DNA of 7,719 nucleotides from an uncultured Eubacterium sp. GTDB taxonomy: Bacteria > Bacillota > Clostridia > Lachnospirales > Lachnospiraceae. The notes under the pieces are model-generated. The model searched no databases and was not told the DNA's origin. It saw nothing but the letters and a program-made list of their open reading frames with translations. Both the position numbers and the translations under genes were made by a program. Position 1 is the stretch's first letter; the number at the start of each line of letters is the position of its first letter. The stretch covers positions 1-7,719 of the forward strand of contig CABRZK010000109.1 of the NCBI GenBank assembly GCA_902475415.1. Reading direction: 5' to 3'. Below, in pieces: positions 1 through 5,635 of this stretch.

Positions 1-105
1 AGTGAGGGTAGTGAACGTTTAGCGTTTGAGGAAAGATTTTCCGTTTTCGTCTTCAAAACCTTAAAAATTTTCTTTACAGCATATCAAACTATGATTATAA
101 TATAA
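1..105 (+). other. Unidentified open reading frame entering from the left edge
   Basis: Frame 1 is open from the first base to a TAA at 103-105 (34 sense codons). It reads through the -35 and most of the -10 of the promoter at 73-101. It has no start codon with a ribosome binding site inside the window, so it could be the tail of an upstream gene. It could equally be intergenic sequence that happens to lack stops. I do not recognise the peptide, which is rich in Phe and Lys and begins SEGSERLAFEERF. A small inverted repeat, GGAAA-gat-TTTCC, lies near positions 30-43 and is too short to call a terminator. Confidence 0.2.
73..101 (+). promoter_or_regulatory. Vegetative (sigma-A type) promoter for the 131-670 gene
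   Basis: TTTACA at 73-78 and TATAAT at 96-101 are separated by exactly 17 bases. This is five of six consensus bases at -35 and six of six at -10. A second overlapping TATAAT lies at 101-106. Transcription would begin near 107-109, leaving a leader of only about 23 bases before the ATG at 131. The leader is pyrimidine-rich and contains no purine-rich Shine-Dalgarno tract. Confidence 0.7.
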
Positions 106-130
106 TTATCTTTATCTTTCTGATTCTATT

Positions 131-670
131 ATGAAAAAATCTTATATTATAGCATTCTGGACACCGGTTCCATCCCTGCACCCACAGTTTTATCTGGATT
201 ATTTTATTCCATTTTTTCAGCAATTTGGCGATATTCAATGTATTGACTTTCAGTCCCATCAGGATGCACGCACAATGCATTTACTACAACAGGCAGACCT
301 TGTTGTCGTTGGTCTGCCTGTTATTTCTACTTATTTTTATTCTTTTTTCTGCGAACAGCGAATCAAATTTCCAAGAGTCTGTTATGCAATGCTGGACTAT
401 TTTCCATGTCTGGAAAAGGAAAGTCTTTCCCTGTGTCAGCAGTATCGGATTCCGGAACATTCCATCCTGCATTTTCCTTATAATATCCAGTTCCTGGAAG
501 CTGTCCGTCATGGTCAGACACAACATTATCTGAACACCTCGCATCAGCTATTGCAAAATGAATACAAACGTATCTTTTTACAGGAGCTGTATCTTGCCGG
601 TCTGCGCATGCTCCACATGATCCATGCTGATGTCTCCGGCTGTCAGTCACTGGTACAATATTGCTGTTAG
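131..670 (+). CDS. Hypothetical protein, possibly a P-loop-less ParA/MinD-like relative
   Basis: A 179-residue protein of unestablished function. It starts with a hydrophobic strand (SYIIAFWTPV, residues 4-13), followed by a second strand (ADLVVVGLPV, about residues 55-64). A later stretch reads YRIPEHSILHFPYNIQFLEAV (roughly 105-125), followed by a helical tail. That order resembles ParA/MinD/TadZ-like proteins I know from Lachnospiraceae, which begin with an FWSPVHG-type strand and later carry IPYN..F.DA...G. Here the Walker A (KGGxGKT-type) loop is absent and replaced by TPVPSLHPQF, so ATP binding is unlikely. The kinship is inference from pattern memory, not an alignment. There is no signal peptide or clear membrane span; the protein is unusually rich in aromatic residues and Cys and ends QYCC. 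A strong promoter lies just upstream, but no Shine-Dalgarno precedes the ATG. The gene converges on nadE with 13 bases between stops. A real gene is likely; its function is unknown. Confidence 0.6.
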   Translation: MKKSYIIAFWTPVPSLHPQFYLDYFIPFFQQFGDIQCIDFQSHQDARTMHLLQQADLVVVGLPVISTYFYSFFCEQRIKFPRVCYAMLDYFPCLEKESLSLCQQYRIPEHSILHFPYNIQFLEAVRHGQTQHYLNTSHQLLQNEYKRIFLQELYLAGLRMLHMIHADVSGCQSLVQYCC

Positions 671-683
671 CATTCGACCTGAT

Positions 684-1067
684 CTATTCGCCGGCTTTCA
701 TGCGGGCTGCAAATTCTTCCCAGCTGCCACCGAGAATTCCCTGTACTTTTGGCTGTTCTTCCTCTTCCAGATGATCCAGTTCTTCCATCCAGATTGCTGC
801 ACTTGCATCTGATGGCATACGCAGATCTCCACGCGGTGATACCGCTACCGTTCCGACTTTCGGACCATCCGGCAGGCAGGATCGTTTGAAGTGCTGACTG
901 AAAAATCTGCGGTAAAATGTCTTCAGCCATTTCTGTATCGTTTCTGTATCATAAGTGCCTGCAAAGGCATATTTTGCCAGACGATAAATCTTTTTCGGTG
1001 TACATCCGAATCTCAGAATGTAATACAGGAAGAAATCATGTAATTCATACGGTCCCACGATATCTTC
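684..1067 (-). pseudogene. nadE: C-terminal part of NAD synthase NadE, out of frame with the rest
   Basis: This frame carries the final ~127 residues of glutamine-dependent NAD+ synthetase, beginning EDIVGPYELHDFF and ending at TAG 684-686. It is shifted by -1 relative to the upstream nadE frame. It holds motifs of the synthetase domain that a working enzyme needs: the FKRSCLPDGPKV stretch (about residues 57-68 counting from the GTG at 1058) and SPRGDLRMPSDASA (about 74-87), matching the end of known NadE proteins such as that of Mycobacterium tuberculosis. No Shine-Dalgarno precedes the GTG at 1056-1058, so independent translation is not expected. There is no further stop or drift in this part, so the break is either recent or a sequencing/assembly error. 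Confidence 0.85.
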
Positions 1068-2668
1068 TGGGAAATTTTTCCATCCTCCGGTGGTAAAAGT
1101 TCCGGGCTTACCGGTGTATCCAGCACATCATACAACACGCGCTGCAATGTCTCATCTCCGCATGTATCCGCATAATAACGCACCAGATGGCGCACCAGTG
1201 TCTTCGGTACCGATGTGTTGACTCCATACATGGACATATGATCGCCATTGTAAGTAGCCCAGCCAAGGGCAAGTTCTGACATATCCCCGGTTCCGATGAC
1301 CATGCCACCGCTCTTATTTGCGATATCCATCAGAATCTGGGTACGTTCTCTGGCCTGTCCATTTTCATAAGTTACATCATGCACGGACTCATCCTGTCCG
1401 ATATCTCTAAAATGTACCCGAACAGAGTCAACGATACTTACTTCCCGGAAGGTTGCCCCAAGGGAATGGATCAGACTGACTGCATTGTCATAAGTACGGT
1501 CTGTGGTTCCAAATCCAGGCATTGTTACGGCAATGATATCCTTATGGTCTTTTCCAAGCAGGTCAAAGGCTTTTACCATAACCAGCAGGGCAAGGGTAGA
1601 ATCCAGTCCACCGGAAATACCGACAACGGCCGTTGCCGCATGGGTATGCTCCAGACGTTTTTTCAATCCCATGGCCTGGATCATAAAGATTTCTTCACAG
1701 CGTTTTTCACGATCTGCTTTATTTCCCGGTACAAATGGTGCCGGATCTACAAAACGGGTCAGTTTTGTCTCTTCTTCCCTGAGACTGAATTCAATACTGA
1801 TATAAGACTCTTCAGATGTCATAAAAGTGCTCATCCGGCGACGTTCTTCATTCAGTCTGGCAATGTCAAGTTCTGTGTAAATACTTTCATTGCAGAAACG
1901 TTTCGATTCAGCCAGTAAGGTTCCGTTCTCTGCGATCAGATTATGACCGGAATAAACCACATCCTGAGTAGATTCTCCATCCCCGGCACTACAGTAGATA
2001 TAGCCACAGATCAGGCGGCCGGACTGACCAGTCACCAGACTCTTGCGGTACATATCTTTTCCGGTTGTCTCATCGCTGGCGGAGAGGTTGACCAGTAGCG
2101 TAGCACCTGCCAGGGCATGCTCTACTCCCGGAGGGTTTGGTGCCCATACGTCCTCACAGATTTCTGCCGCGATCTTCAGTTCCGGCATCTGTCTGCACTG
2201 GAACAGGATTTTTGTGCCCATCGGAACAATGGTGTCCTCATCCAGAGCCACCGGAACCGGCTGTTTCATGCCCGGTGCAAAATGCCTGCGCTCATAGAAT
2301 TCGTTATAGTTTGGAATATGTGTTTTTGGCACCAGACCAAGTACTTTTCCCTGAGCTACTGCTGCTGCCACATTATACAATTTGCCGTTATATTCTAGCG
2401 GAAGGCCTACAAAAACCAGATAGTCTTTGCGTTCGGTATATTTTGCAATGGCCAGCAGTTCTTTTTTTGCCTCCCGCAGAAGGATCTGCTGATAAAACAG
2501 ATCTCCACAGGTATATCCTGTAATGCAAAGTTCCGGAAAAACCAGAATTTTGGCACCTTTTTCTTCTGCCTCGTCCATCAAACGGCAGATTTCTTCCCGG
2601 TTTGTTTTCGTATCAGCTACTGTCACCTTCGGTGTCAGCGCCGCTACTTTGATAAATCCCTGTCTCAT
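1013..2668 (-). CDS. nadE: Glutamine-dependent NAD+ synthetase, frameshifted before its C-terminus
   Basis: NadE makes NAD+ from nicotinic acid adenine dinucleotide and ATP in the cytosol, using ammonia released from glutamine. The N-terminal nitrilase-type glutaminase domain shows the expected Glu-Lys-Cys triad: E46 in FPELCITGY, K115 in LVPKTHIPN and C171 in AAEICEDVW. The synthetase domain follows, with its PP-loop SGGLDS at residues 352-357. The authentic frame runs to about residue 535 (GKISQK). The last 16 codons of this frame (ISWDRMNYM... to the stop at 1013) are out-of-frame sequence. The true tail continues in another frame from 1067 to 684; joined, the protein would be about 660 residues, close to the family norm of roughly 630-680. 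The ATG at 2666-2668 overlaps the hslO stop (ATGA), and AAAGGAGATC at 2677-2686 supplies a strong ribosome binding site. As written, the product lacks the KRxxLPxGPKV region and should not complete the synthetase reaction. Confidence 0.93.
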   Translation of the reverse strand: MRQGFIKVAALTPKVTVADTKTNREEICRLMDEAEEKGAKILVFPELCITGYTCGDLFYQQILLREAKKELLAIAKYTERKDYLVFVGLPLEYNGKLYNVAAAVAQGKVLGLVPKTHIPNYNEFYERRHFAPGMKQPVPVALDEDTIVPMGTKILFQCRQMPELKIAAEICEDVWAPNPPGVEHALAGATLLVNLSASDETTGKDMYRKSLVTGQSGRLICGYIYCSAGDGESTQDVVYSGHNLIAENGTLLAESKRFCNESIYTELDIARLNEERRRMSTFMTSEESYISIEFSLREEETKLTRFVDPAPFVPGNKADREKRCEEIFMIQAMGLKKRLEHTHAATAVVGISGGLDSTLALLVMVKAFDLLGKDHKDIIAVTMPGFGTTDRTYDNAVSLIHSLGATFREVSIVDSVRVHFRDIGQDESVHDVTYENGQARERTQILMDIANKSGGMVIGTGDMSELALGWATYNGDHMSMYGVNTSVPKTLVRHLVRYYADTCGDETLQRVLYDVLDTPVSPELLPPEDGKISQKISWDRMNYMISSCITF

Positions 2669-3537
2669 CTGCGTACGATCTCCTTTAATTCCTCTACACT
2701 AAATGTATACGCCGTATTACAGAAATGGCATTTTACTTCGATTGGTTTACCCTCTGCGATCATTTCATTCAGATCTTTTTTTCCGATACTGATGATTGCT
2801 TTTTTTACACGCTCCTTGGAGCAGTTGCAGTAAAAAGATGCCGGAATCTTATCCGTGATCTCTACGCCGAAATCTCCCAGAATGTACTCCAGCATGCTTT
2901 CCGGTGTATGTCCCTCTTCCAGCAAATTGGTGACGGATGTAATTTCGGAAAGTTTTTTCTCCAGTGCATCAATGATCTTCTCATCGGTAAATGGCATCAG
3001 CTGGATGATAAATCCTCCGGCCTGACGGACAGTATTATCTTTATTCATCAGTACGCCAAGTCCAACAGAAGAAGGAACCTGCTCTGAAGTTGCAAAATAA
3101 TAGGTCAGATCTTCTGCGATCTCACTGGTCTGCAGCACCGTAGTTCCCACATATGGCTCCTTCAGTCCCATGTCTTTGATGACACGCATCATACCGACAC
3201 CGACTGCTCCACCGACATCCAGTTTGTGCTGTTTGTTTGGCGGCAGCATGACATCTGCCACAACCGGGTATCCTTTGACATGTCCATGTGCATCTGCTGT
3301 GACTGTCATTCCTTTCATCGGACCACCAGACTGAATCTGAACGGTCAGCAGATCCTTGTCTCCTTTCATCATTACACCCATCATAGCGCCACCAGTCAGC
3401 AGACGTCCCAGCGCTGCCGTTACAACCGGGCTGGTATTGTGACGCTGACGAGCTTCCTCAACAATTCCTTTTGAAGTCATGGCAAAGGCACGAATCGAAC
3501 TATCCGCCGCCGTTGCTCTTACAATATAATCTTCCAT
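2665..3537 (-). CDS. hslO: Hsp33 redox-regulated chaperone (HslO)
   Basis: Hsp33 is a cytosolic holdase that becomes active when oxidants strip zinc from its C-terminal cysteines and form disulfides. From the start chosen here the protein has 290 residues, the usual length. The N-terminal domain opens MEDYIVRATAADSSIRAFA, typical of the family, and continues with GGPMKGM, GYPVVADV and GTTVLQTSEIAEDL. The C-terminal redox switch is intact: CNC at residues 237-239 and CHFC at 270-273, i.e. CxC then CxxC. I chose the ATG at 3535-3537 over the one nine bases upstream at 3546. The AAAAGGA ribosome site (3547-3553) directly abuts the upstream ATG but sits 9 bases before the downstream one. The stop overlaps the nadE start by four bases, suggesting translational coupling. 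A 157-base gap with palindromic sequence separates it from the methyltransferase gene. Confidence 0.96.
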   Translation of the reverse strand: MEDYIVRATAADSSIRAFAMTSKGIVEEARQRHNTSPVVTAALGRLLTGGAMMGVMMKGDKDLLTVQIQSGGPMKGMTVTADAHGHVKGYPVVADVMLPPNKQHKLDVGGAVGVGMMRVIKDMGLKEPYVGTTVLQTSEIAEDLTYYFATSEQVPSSVGLGVLMNKDNTVRQAGGFIIQLMPFTDEKIIDALEKKLSEITSVTNLLEEGHTPESMLEYILGDFGVEITDKIPASFYCNCSKERVKKAIISIGKKDLNEMIAEGKPIEVKCHFCNTAYTFSVEELKEIVRR

Positions 3538-3694
3538 CGTTCTCATTCCTTTTCTTATTTCTGTATTTGTATGTTTCCGCTTTTCTCTGAGATAGAAAGT
3601 TCAGATCAAACTCATGCGAGAGCTGGTGCATGAGCCTGAACAACGCAAGCTGGCATCTTCCTTTCAGCTGAAAAACAGAAATCTCATGATTCAT
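3500..3694 (-). other. 64-codon open frame spanning the palindromic intergenic region (doubtful)
   Basis: An ATG at 3692-3694, directly after the methyltransferase TAA, opens a frame that crosses the whole intergenic region and runs into the 5' end of hslO out of frame. The predicted peptide is basic and unfamiliar. No Shine-Dalgarno precedes the ATG, since the bases upstream are the A/T-rich end of the methyltransferase gene. Both arms of the inverted repeat would be translated, which suggests the openness is a by-product of the repeat. I do not consider it a likely gene, but list it because it exactly fills the gap. Confidence 0.12.
3599..3673. repeat. Nested inverted repeat plus palindrome, candidate dispersed or structured element
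   Basis: On the plus strand GTTCAG (3599-3604) and CTCATGC (3611-3617) are mirrored by GCATGAG (3628-3634) and CTGAAC (3636-3641). This gives two perfect stems of 6 and 7 base pairs around a 10-base loop, with a 6/1-base internal bulge. A 12-base perfect palindrome, TTTCAGCTGAAA, follows at 3662-3673. On the minus strand two related pieces, ATGCCAGCTTGCG and ATGCACCAGCTCTCGC, look like an imperfect duplication. After the minus-strand hairpin comes TTTCTATC, too poor in T for a good terminator. The element sits between the methyltransferase and hslO. It could be a weak attenuator, an operator or a REP-like dispersed repeat. Confidence 0.5.
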
Positions 3695-4447
3695 TTAAAA
3701 AATGTGCGGTTGTGTCCGCTTTGCGACAAAATACGCACGCTCACAGTCCACGCCAGGCTCTTCGGTAGTGCCTTCCCCGCAGACCGCCACCAGTGTCAGC
3801 CCTGCTTCTTTCAGCAATTCTGCCACCTGCTCCAGCTCATAGGCTTTCTGATAGTGAAACTCCTCATATCTGGCGTAAAGCCCGTTTTCCTGTTTTACAA
3901 ATAATGTGAGGGCATATTCATTGATACTGCTCTCCTCATCAAAATAGTTTTCCCAGATAAAACTGCTTTCCTCACGGTTTTCACAGATGGTGGCATCACC
4001 AATCAGATCCCGGTACTTGTGGATCGTATTCATATCAAAAATGAAGACACCATCCTGATCCAGGTAATTATGCACCAGTGAAAATACCTGGGCCAGATCT
4101 TCTTCCTCCAGTAAATAATTCAGGGAATCACAGACACATACGACGGCTGCCACTGTACCATATAATTCGAATCCTCTCATATCCTGTTGCAGATATAAAA
4201 TTCCATCATCCGGATGGTTTCTGGCAATTTCCAGCATTTCTGCGGATGCATCCACACCGATCATGTCATATCCCTTTTTTCGCAGCAGACGTGTCATCGT
4301 TCCGGTTCCACAGCCCAGATCCAGTACCAGACCATCCCGGATGCCGTTTTCCTGCAAAATACTGCTGATTCCTTCGCACCAGGTCTCATATGGTACATTG
4401 TCCATAAACTGTTCGTAGACCTGTGCAAATTCTGTATATGCTTCCAT
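3695..4447 (-). CDS. Class I SAM-dependent methyltransferase, YqeM-like
   Basis: A complete 250-residue cytosolic methyltransferase of the Rossmann-fold (class I) type. The opening FAQVYEQFMDNVPYETW resembles Bacillus subtilis YqeM and relatives. The SAM-binding glycine loop is VLDLGCGTGT (residues 41-50). The acidic residue that should hold the SAM ribose is D66 in IGVDASAEML. QQDM (87-90) and CDSLNYL (106-112) fill the motif III/IV positions, and VFIFDMNT (134-141) forms a later strand. The substrate cannot be read from sequence; the central region after residue 140 is the likely substrate-recognition part. The start is supported by GGAGG at 4452-4456, only four bases before the ATG, which is close. 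It lies 97 bases after the DUF1002 gene in the same direction and 157 bases before hslO. The fold is certain; the target is unknown. Confidence 0.9.
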   Translation of the reverse strand: MEAYTEFAQVYEQFMDNVPYETWCEGISSILQENGIRDGLVLDLGCGTGTMTRLLRKKGYDMIGVDASAEMLEIARNHPDDGILYLQQDMRGFELYGTVAAVVCVCDSLNYLLEEEDLAQVFSLVHNYLDQDGVFIFDMNTIHKYRDLIGDATICENREESSFIWENYFDEESSINEYALTLFVKQENGLYARYEEFHYQKAYELEQVAELLKEAGLTLVAVCGEGTTEEPGVDCERAYFVAKRTQPHIF

Positions 4448-4476
4448 ATTTCCTCCAGTTACTTCTATATACGCTC

Positions 4477-4495
4477 AGATTTTTCCTTAAAATCT
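4477..4495. repeat. Short A/T-rich inverted repeat between DUF1002 and methyltransferase genes
   Basis: AGATTTT (4477-4483) and AAAATCT (4489-4495) are perfect inverted copies around a five-base loop. The stem is A/T-rich and no T-run follows it on either strand, so it would make a weak hairpin at most. It lies about 30 bases upstream of the methyltransferase start and may be chance. The rest of the 97-base gap shows no clear promoter. Confidence 0.2.
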
Positions 4496-4544
4496 TCCGA
4501 CGCCTGATACCTGTTCTCTCATACTTGCATTCAGACATCTTTTC

Positions 4545-5474
4545 TTATCTGTTGAACAGACTCTTGATAAATGCGATCAGTTTCGCAAAAAATCCCTGGG
4601 CCTGCTGGCCAAGTTCTGCGGTATCAATATTCAGTCCCATATCTTTTAATTTGCCATACAGGTTCTGTGCCTGATTTTTCAGATTGCCCCAGTCCAGATT
4701 CAGTCCCTGCAGTTTTTTCAACAAAGCAAGCAGCTGATCGATCTGATCCTGTGTCAGGCTTACATTGAATTTTTCAGAAGCCTGATCAATGGCATCTGTA
4801 ATCTCACTGTCAGACAGATTTTTACCACCCACCTGATCTTTCAGATAAGCAACCATACCTGCGATTTCATCGGTATTTCCAGTCTCATCACCGATTTCAC
4901 CGGTTACAACGATCTCATTGATGGCACCGTCGATGACATCTGTATCCACGTCTTTGCCTGTCATGCCGGAATATGCCTTGATGGCACCGATCAGTGCCGC
5001 TGTACCGGACATATCAAATGGTCCTACTACAATGACATCCGCATCCTCCACGCCGGCTGTTGCCAGAGCATTTTCATACATGCTTGTGGTACAGTAGTTG
5101 ATGTTTTTGGTCGTAACTTTAATTCCGCTTCCCTTTTTTGCTTTCATAACCGCTACGGAAGATAACGCACGACTTCCGATATGGTCATTGGTAATATATT
5201 CGTCCAGATACTGATGCTCCTCTGCATTTGTGACAGTATTCACATCACATTTCTCCAGATCAGCTTCCGTAATACCAAAAAGTTCCAGTACTTTTGCCTT
5301 CTCATCTGCACGCAGATCTGCGCCAAAGGAAATATATGGTTTCTCACCGTCATCGATCGTTACCTGTGTCTTTGCTTCGCTGTCTACATCTTTCGCAAAT
5401 GCGCTGATACCAAGTCCCATCACCATGGCAGCAGCCAGAATAATTGCCAGTCCTCTTCGTAAAAATCCTTTCAT
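4545..5474 (-). CDS. Exported DUF1002 (YpuA-like) protein
   Basis: With the ATG at 5472-5474 this encodes 309 residues. The N-terminus is a textbook Sec signal peptide: Lys/Arg at 2-7, a hydrophobic core at about 8-23, and SAFA then KD, predicting cleavage after residue 27. The mature protein carries DUF1002 signatures: ISFGADL (48-54), SRALSSVAVM (101-110), NINYCTTSMYENALATAGV (124-142) and GPFDMSGTAALIGAIKAY (151-168). The C-terminal third is Gln/Leu-rich and probably helical, ending in FFAKLIAFIKSLF. DUF1002 includes B. subtilis YpuA; its molecular function is not established, and an envelope or extracellular role is inferred from export. A longer frame starts at 5513, but AAAGGAG at 5482-5488, seven bases before the ATG at 5474, and the signal peptide fix the start. 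It is the only exported product in the cluster and may have its own promoter in the recJ tail. Confidence 0.9.
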   Translation of the reverse strand: MKGFLRRGLAIILAAAMVMGLGISAFAKDVDSEAKTQVTIDDGEKPYISFGADLRADEKAKVLELFGITEADLEKCDVNTVTNAEEHQYLDEYITNDHIGSRALSSVAVMKAKKGSGIKVTTKNINYCTTSMYENALATAGVEDADVIVVGPFDMSGTAALIGAIKAYSGMTGKDVDTDVIDGAINEIVVTGEIGDETGNTDEIAGMVAYLKDQVGGKNLSDSEITDAIDQASEKFNVSLTQDQIDQLLALLKKLQGLNLDWGNLKNQAQNLYGKLKDMGLNIDTAELGQQAQGFFAKLIAFIKSLFNR

Positions 5475-5614
5475 AGGGTTTCTCCTTTCCATTCTGCACA
5501 GAAAGCTCATCACTTTCCGTGTTACAAGCAGCGTTTCCTGCTCTTTTCCGCCACATCATCACAGTCTCACATGCTGTATGTCATGCACAAATCTGATTTA
5601 TAAGTAGTATGCCC
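5475..5614 (-). other. 140-base gap between recJ and the DUF1002 gene
   Basis: This gap holds the DUF1002 ribosome binding site (AAAGGAG, 5482-5488) and would form most of its leader if the promoter at 5606-5635 is used. Small inverted repeats are present, for example AGCAG-gaaacg-CTGCT on the minus strand, but there is no T-rich terminator. I see no small gene or RNA family signature here. Confidence 0.4.
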
Positions 5615-5635
5615 TCAGGCTGATACTCCTGTCAA
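5606..5635 (-). promoter_or_regulatory. Candidate promoter in the recJ tail for the DUF1002 gene
   Basis: On the minus strand a consensus -35, TTGACA (5630-5635), is followed after 18 bases by CATACT (5606-5611), a four-of-six match to TATAAT that keeps the key A2 and T6. A second TTGACA lies immediately upstream at 5636-5641, but its spacing does not fit. Transcription would start near 5599 with a leader of about 125 bases. The -35 lies inside the last codons of recJ, so coding constraint could have produced it by chance. Confidence 0.35.

Noticed and set aside
600..700. Possible bidirectional terminator between the convergent genes
   Set aside because: Only five-base inverted matches were found and there is no T-run; the 13-base gap between stop codons holds no stable hairpin.
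1379..1918. 179-codon plus-strand open frame opposite nadE
   Set aside because: It lies entirely antisense to a clearly conserved enzyme, its peptide shows no domain, and there is no matching ribosome site; it is a shadow frame.
2043..2523. Several plus-strand open frames opposite the N-terminal half of nadE
   Set aside because: They overlap one another and the glutaminase domain; low-complexity Ser/Pro-rich peptides of this kind are typical antisense artefacts.
3500..3546. hslO start at 3546 (three residues longer)
   Set aside because: The ribosome binding site abuts that ATG with no spacing, whereas the ATG at 3537 has a 9-base spacing and gives the family's usual N-terminus.
4548..4560. 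13-base palindrome TCTGTTGAACAGA at the end of the DUF1002 gene
   Set aside because: It has only a one-base centre, so it cannot form a normal RNA hairpin, and it lies within coding sequence; a chance match or an unproven protein site.
5350..5562. 70-codon minus-strand frame upstream of and overlapping the DUF1002 start
   Set aside because: It is out of frame with the signal peptide region, lacks a ribosome site, and overlaps the well supported start at 5474.
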